DNA from: Przewalskia tangutica
Taxonomy: Eukaryota > Streptophyta > Magnoliopsida > Solanales > Solanaceae
Length of the DNA: 64,000 nucleotides
Direction: 5' to 3'
NCBI GenBank assembly: GCA_029844215.1
Contig: CM056721.1
Span: 55,097,815 to 55,161,814 of the forward strand
Position numbers and translations under genes: made by a program. Each line of letters begins with the position of its first letter. Position 1 is the stretch's first letter. Under the pieces are notes generated by a model. That model worked only from the letters and a program-made list of their open reading frames with translations. It searched no databases and was not told the origin of the DNA. Positions 58,596-64,000 of the stretch are shown one piece after another.

Positions 58596-61500
58596 CTCAC
58601 GACCGTTCGGGGCGTGGATCGTGCCTTACCCGGCACCCTAGTGATACAACATCGAGTAATCGAACATAAAGACAATACATGAAACCAATGTAATAAGACG
58701 TTGAAATAAGAAGACAAGCTAACCAAAAACGGTTCTGTCGGTATATATAAATAACAATTTGAAGCGATTACATCCTTTCTACCACTCGCCTATACGGATT
58801 ACTACTGCACCTCAAGAATGATATGACAACAACGACGGACAGGGCCGCCATACCCTGAATGTAAGCACCTACAACAATGGACTATACCACCGATAAGCCT
58901 CCGAGAAACGGAGCTTCCTAAAGCTGAATTGTGACCTAAGAGCGGGGATCAATGATCATGTACTTTACTCGCGGCATGACGCGGCCCGGGGAGGTCGATA
59001 CAGTACCAAGTATGTGAAATCAAAAAATCAGAAATGAAATCATAATAGTCTATAAAGCAGAGACATGTATGATAACCAAACTACGCTTTACAATAAATAA
59101 GCGATATGTCAAGTCGTGACTCACGCCTCAAAGTCATCACTCAAATATAACTATGGGTCTCAAGCCCATACCATCAATCATGCCCGTGGAATACCTTCCT
59201 CATCACGCAATTTATGATATAAAAGCACCAAGAAATACACATGAACACGTGTCCCACTGTGTCCTAATAAAACGAGACATGATAAGTACGAAGGCATAAC
59301 CGACTACTAACACCCACAGTACTAACGGTCATAAATCAGATTATGATATTTGTCTAGACTGGTCACATGATCAAAGCCGGTCACTCGCCTGCAGATCGGA
59401 TGTGCGCGTCAGCCCCGAACTCTCCGCACTCCGCATAGGCCAACCTCATAGGCCCGCAGGTATTCCTCGATCGAGGGTAGCTACTCCCGGCATCGCCCCG
59501 ACTCGCACCGCGTAGCCACAAAGACCGCATTGACCACAAGGGCGCAAACTAACCGGAACTCCCGTAGTTCCGCATGGATCCTCGGACCCGCATGAGGTAT
59601 TCTCGAATCATGGTCCTGCATCACTCGAAGTCTACCCCGTGGAGGCGGCTTAACCTCCTAAACAAGTCAAGGTGAGTGGTACAATACCAACATAACGGCT
59701 GAGAGTCAAACAACTTTAAGCGCAGTCGAGGGGAAACCCCTTTACACTAACATCACAAGATACTAACACACGTAGCATCCTAGCATGTTTACTTAACAAA
59801 TCAACAAGAAAGTATTACAAGGCAATCACCAACCAACATAATCAAGTTATATACACAAGGTACTTTCTACTATATGATTAACAAGATCGGGTTTTTATCC
59901 CCAAAGTACTTCATACATTAACTCTTTAAAAGATACGTTACTTTCACAAAAACCATACAATACCCGTAGTATATGAAAATAGAATGATTATCTTTTGAAG
60001 TAAATCAAAACACTTACCCTTGTAAAATCAAGTAGCAACATTATTTTCCAGACGTCCAAGTTTGCCTAATTTCAAATGCTCACGTTTCTTATTTTAGAAA
60101 GGTTTCGTAGTTCATAGTCTTATTCATTTAAGAATATAATTCTCTTTTAAACCATCTGAGAAACATAAGCCTTATATGTGAGTAGGCTATTCTTGTTTAT
60201 AACAATCTTATTACAGCAGCCATGATCTAGGAAATATCATTTTGTCTCATCTTAGCTTCTGCGCATGGAAGTTTCTCTTGTTTTAATAATACTTAATCAC
60301 AAACATTTCCTTTTATTAACGCCGCAGTTGGTTTGTCGATACACATTCGATTTCAAATCAAGAAACATTCTTAAGCCGTTATACCTAACTTCCCATAAAG
60401 CTAGTATAACTCTTAAGTTTTCAAAACCAAGTATTACTCTTCTTTCAAAATGATAAAAAAATCTTTTAAAAAACTTCAAGTTCTAAATTATCACATAACA
60501 AAACATTTATAGTTAAAATCAGTAACCTTTTAAAAACAACAAGTATTTTCTTACATACATAAAGTCGTTATAACCAACTTCCCATAAAGCCGTTATAACA
60601 CTTTATGTTTTAGACCAATCAAATACATTTAACACATGTACGTCCACCGTACTACATAGTTACACACATATCATCCTAGAAGAGATAGGAAGAGGTTCAC
60701 ATACCTCGCGACGATTATCGACTAATAGCAAACGCTCCAAGTACCTCAAACCGGCTACTCCTTAAGCCAGCGATCGCGCACGCATAGTACTTCCACCTAT
60801 AAGGCCACAAGCGCTTATTAACATTTAGGTCTCTTCGTAGAACATTCTACGAAAATTCGAAGACTCTCCCCCATGTCAGCGTAAATCTCTCCTCTATCGG
60901 GCGCTACCAAGCCAACCAGTGGGGTTATACGCCTAATCCGGACGTGCACAATTCTACCTCGCGTAAAAGCTACAAGTCTCAGAATACATCCCATGTAATT
61001 ACAAGATTACTCTTCTTTCGAAAAGGTTTCTTATTATTCAGCTTAAGTCAAAAGACATCACGATAACTACGTTCAGTTCTATATATAGTATACTTTAACT
61101 ATATATTCTAACAACATGTAATTTCCAATTACAATAGGGGGACAAGATAATTACCTCGATAAGCCCGTAATTATCCAAGTATAAAGTCGATCCTGAGCAA
61201 CGTTTAGCTCCAACTCCGTGCGCTCCAACCCGCTCCAAACCACCCTTAGAAGTTCTAACCAACTTCTACATACTACTCCCACTAACTATGGAGATTTTCC
61301 TTAGGGTTTCGGTTTGAGACAAAAAGGGACATTTAGGTAGTATTTTCGGGCTCTACGTATAGAGGTATCTTTGGAATACTACAAGGTATACGGCTAAGGT
61401 AATTTGGGCATTACAACAATACTTTTGAGAGTATCTCAATACCACAAAAAGGGGGGTATTATACGAAAACAACTAGGCTAGGGGGGGGTACCCCACGGTT

Positions 61501-62051
61501 AGCACCATGAGGAGGGGGAGAACTCGGCCAAGGGGAGGGGATGGTGTTGGACGAGAACACATATAAGAGAGGAGGATTTTAACACTTAGAGATTTGTAGA
61601 ATGGATGAAGAAGTCTTCAAAGGGGGGGGGGGGGTATTTATAGGTCAAGCAAAGGCCAACCAATGGCCAAGATAATGCCAAGTGCAAGGCAAGTGTAGGG
61701 TCAAGATCAAGCCAAGTGCACCTTATCCATCTACCACCAAAATATCCTACCAACTCCTTGACCAAACAATGGCCAATTCGTCCAACCCCTTTACCGCCCA
61801 AGTCCTTCCAATGAGAGGGTGACAAGTGTCGCCCTCTTGTTGGTCCAAAATGTTTCGTCTCTCGTAAAAATCCGCAAAATTAAAAATGACATAGCCGAAT
61901 TTTCCCTACGAAAAGCTGTGGAAACGCTTAAGTCGAAAACGACTCTAACCGGGTGTTGTGCACAAAGAATAATTCGGCCAAGCCTATTCTCAAGTTCAAA
62001 TTTTTCTACGTACGTCCTTACGTACATACTCTGAAAATACGGGGTATAACA
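58596..62051 (-). mobile_element. 5' LTR of full antisense element F
   Basis: About 3456 bp ending at ACGGGGTATAACA. It is close to 52681-56114 throughout the AT-rich middle. TATA box at 61635. A G-run (61621-61634) is a homopolymer. The half near 61100-61560 is cleaner at CHG sites than the partner near 55200-55620. Confidence 0.88.
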
Positions 62052-62179
62052 ATAACTTACTTATCTTTCATAACATAATCCGGCCCTTTATGGAGGGGCG
62101 CATATACTACCCGGCCCAATCTGGGACGTGATCAAATCACACAAATATCAAAGCGTGCCTGTGGAATCCCCATTCACTG

Positions 62180-62330
62180 CCGACAGTCATAAGTGTAACA
62201 TATAACCATGTGACGCGCCCGTGGCATCCTACCTCACCGCTGCATACATACACAATACATATATATATCTCCCGCCTGGAATCCCACATCACTGACAGCA
62301 GTAGGTGTAACATATAACCATGTGACACGC
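62180..62330. repeat. Direct repeat, period about 112 bp
   Basis: 'gtgtaacatataaccatgtgac' at 62193 and 62305, each followed by 'gcg-gtggcatcc-acctcaccgct' and a short AT-rich run. Confidence 0.7.
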
Positions 62331-62368
62331 GTGGCATCCACCTCACCGCTTGCCATACATATACAACA

Positions 62369-62371
<3 letters not shown>

Positions 62372-62422
<51 letters not shown>
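62372..62422. repeat. AT dinucleotide microsatellite, about 51 bp
   Basis: An uninterrupted (AT)n run bounded by 'acgc' and 'aacg'. It explains the Ile-Tyr frames in both directions. Confidence 0.95.
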
Positions 62423-62423
<1 letters not shown>

Positions 62424-62424
62424 C

Positions 62425-62730
62425 GTGGCATGCCCGAATCCTCATCGTATAAGCATGGCCATAACGTTCCTCTGCATCCCTCATCGTAAGTCGCAGTCTT
62501 CGTGGGAGCTAGCCCATGGAGTAATAATATAACATGCCCGGAATCCCTCATCATGGGTACATGTCTTCATGGGGAGCTAGCCCATGGAGTACTAATCGTA
62601 CATAGCATGGTCGCATGCCCCGAAATCCCTCATCGTATAAGCATGGCCATGAGTAATAAAACAACCGAATCTAACCCGCCTCCGGTCACATGCCCTAATC
62701 CTACATCGTATAAGCATGTCCAAGGATCAA
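62425..62730. repeat. Imperfect repeats of 'catgccc-gaatcc-tcatcgtataagcatggcc'
   Basis: Four decayed copies begin near 62429, 62532, 62613 and 62688, spaced about 75-103 bp, two of them followed by 'gggagctagcccatggagta'. They belong to the family B LTR module. Confidence 0.7.
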
Positions 62731-63490
62731 TCATAATGGAAGCATACCCGTGGAATCCCATCATCCGCTTCGACGCCCAAATAAACTTACAACAAGACAG
62801 TCGGCCCTCCAACTGAGAGTCACGACAACGTAAACATATAATACTTGCACTCAAAGCTATCACAAGCAAACATAGGCAAGTTCATTAAACCTTTAGACCT
62901 CCATTTTTATAAACTCGTGACACCTTCGTTTCACACATAAAAAATTCGGGAATTTAACCCAAAGTACTACGTACTTCCATTCTTTTCAAAAGGTTCCTTT
63001 TCATATAAAACCCCAAGATACTAACACCCGTAGTATCAAGGCTTGTTTACATTTCACATAAGTCACTACACTTTTAGAAATACGTTTCTCGGCTTCTAAA
63101 TCAAGTGACCCTTATTTTAAATCTTTAAGCAAGTGATACCTTAAATCAAAATACCCTTCCTTATTTCAAGTTACTCCTTTACTTACGTTATTAGAGGAAA
63201 CCATTCTCTTAACCTTTCATAAAGTCGTTATAACCAACTTCCCATAAAGCCGTTATAACCCTTTATGGTTTTAGACAATTTCATTCCTTTTTTAACCAAG
63301 AGACTTATACTTTTAAAACCTAGTATCAAATACTTTCAAATCAATTTTCTTAACTTCCAAAATACTTCAAGTCTCTTAACTTTAGAAATCAAGTTTCTTA
63401 ACTTATAAATCTCAAGTAACTCACACCTTTTTAAAACAAGTTACTTCCCTTAAATCATGTCATTTCTTTCTTTAAGAATCAAGTTCATTA

Positions 63491-64000
63491 TGTAACACCC
63501 CGTAGTTCCAGAGTATGTATATGAGGACGTACGTACGTAAATACGACATTAAAATTGGAAAGGGAGAAAGATGTGATTTTTCGACGGAAAAGTTTCCGAA
63601 TTTTGAGAAGGAAAAATGTTCGTTAATGGGAATTGGATTCCCGTTTGGTATTCGACTTTTGGAATATTTTAGAATTATGGAATTTTATTTCCGAAATTGG
63701 TCACGTGGGGCCCACGAGAATTCTGATGATTGTGGGGCCCACTTTATTTTCATATTTTTTTTGGCATTACGGATATTTTCTGAAGATGAAATATTTTGGA
63801 CGAGTAGGGGGTCGACACGTGTCACCCCCGTGTGGCCATGTTGACCGGTGGAGAAGGACAAGTGGGACGTTTTTGGTGGACAAGTGGCCCATTTTGTGGT
63901 GCCACTTGTCCCATTTTTGTAGCCAAATGGTTGGCCAACTACCCACACACATGTACCCCATCCTCACCATCCACTTGCCTAGATCTTGGCCATTGATTTC
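63491..64000 (+). mobile_element. Family A LTR, sense, 5' part cut by window end
   Basis: It starts TGTAACACCCCGTAGTTCCAG (one base differs from TGTTACACC). The first 350 bp match the LTR at 16693 closely. It contains the G-box palindrome remnant ggtcgacacgtgtcaccc (CACGTG 63816-63821) and the inverted repeat at 63878-63911. The TATA box would lie beyond the window. Confidence 0.88.
63878..63911. promoter_or_regulatory. Inverted repeat GGACAAGTGGC / GCCACTTGTCC
   Basis: Perfect 11-bp arms with a 12-bp spacer, in the LTR region where 7759 and 17207 have GGACATATGTCC palindromes. It may be an alternative form of the same site. Confidence 0.45.

Larger units (their letters stand above)
62052..63490 (-). 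mobile_element. Family B LTR, antisense, right segment with satellite-like block
   Basis: It continues the LTR interrupted at 52680. The end nearer 63490 matches 20000-20450 and 25140-25450 ('aagatactaacacccgtagtatcaaggc', 'cataaagccgttataacc'). The 62140-62820 part is a repeat-rich module at the place where other LTRs carry their modules. The LTR is cut at 63491 by another insertion, so its TGTAACA end is outside the window. Confidence 0.7.

Noticed and set aside
62137..62554. Membrane-like frames with long Ile-Tyr runs
   Set aside because: They translate the AT dinucleotide repeat and appear in several frames on both strands.
1..64000. Repeat-induced C-to-T mutation as the cause of broken genes
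   Set aside because: CHG sites are mostly deleted or rearranged rather than turned into TAG or TTG, and AT-rich runs are unchanged.

Overview
This window looks like repeat-dense plant heterochromatin, probably from a eudicot. I see no host gene. Nearly every base belongs to long-terminal-repeat (LTR) retrotransposons of the Ty3/gypsy order, inserted into one another up to about six levels deep. The plant assignment rests on LTRs of about 3.0-3.45 kb, a tRNA-iMet-type primer site (TGGTATCAGAGC), integrase text of the plant Tekay/Del type, and the dense nesting. I cannot name the species.

I separate two LTR families. Both begin TGTTA(T/C)ACCCCGTA and end in TCGTGACA. Family A has a TATAAATA box and a G-box-like palindrome upstream of it, and supplies most copies. 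Family B has a different, AT-rich body. Layout: 1-4418, two nested family A LTRs cut by the window edge. 4419-19902, a family A array (LTR, internal, partial LTR, internal, LTR) carrying an antisense solo LTR (12375-15464, target duplication TTTGT). 19903-27049, family B LTRs in both directions and the start of one family B internal region. 27050-51155, a second family A array (LTR, internal, LTR, internal, LTR) whose last LTR is split by a full antisense element (39252-48412). 51161-52680, family B LTR pieces. 52681-62051, another full antisense family A element. 62052-63490, the rest of its family B host with minisatellite and AT-repeat DNA. 63491-64000, the start of one more family A LTR.

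The family A internal regions are short (2.4-3.1 kb once nested DNA is removed). They hold a broken gag-like region, a non-coding gap and, in some copies, a broken C-terminal integrase. I could not find protease, reverse transcriptase or RNase H in any copy, so the family is probably non-autonomous and relies on proteins made elsewhere.

Three things merit most attention. (1) A hairpin lies 38-70 nt after the primer site in all seven internal regions. Its loop contains the self-complementary hexamer GTGCAC, and two copies carry a compensatory base-pair change, so it resembles a retroviral kissing-loop dimerisation signal. (2) Differences between sister copies concentrate at CAG, CTG and CCGG sites as small deletions and odd substitutions. 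This suggests base-calling error at CHG-methylated cytosines rather than decay, and affects how broken these genes really are. (3) The LTRs carry interchangeable repeat modules at one position, including an approximately 41-bp array with a palindrome in each unit.
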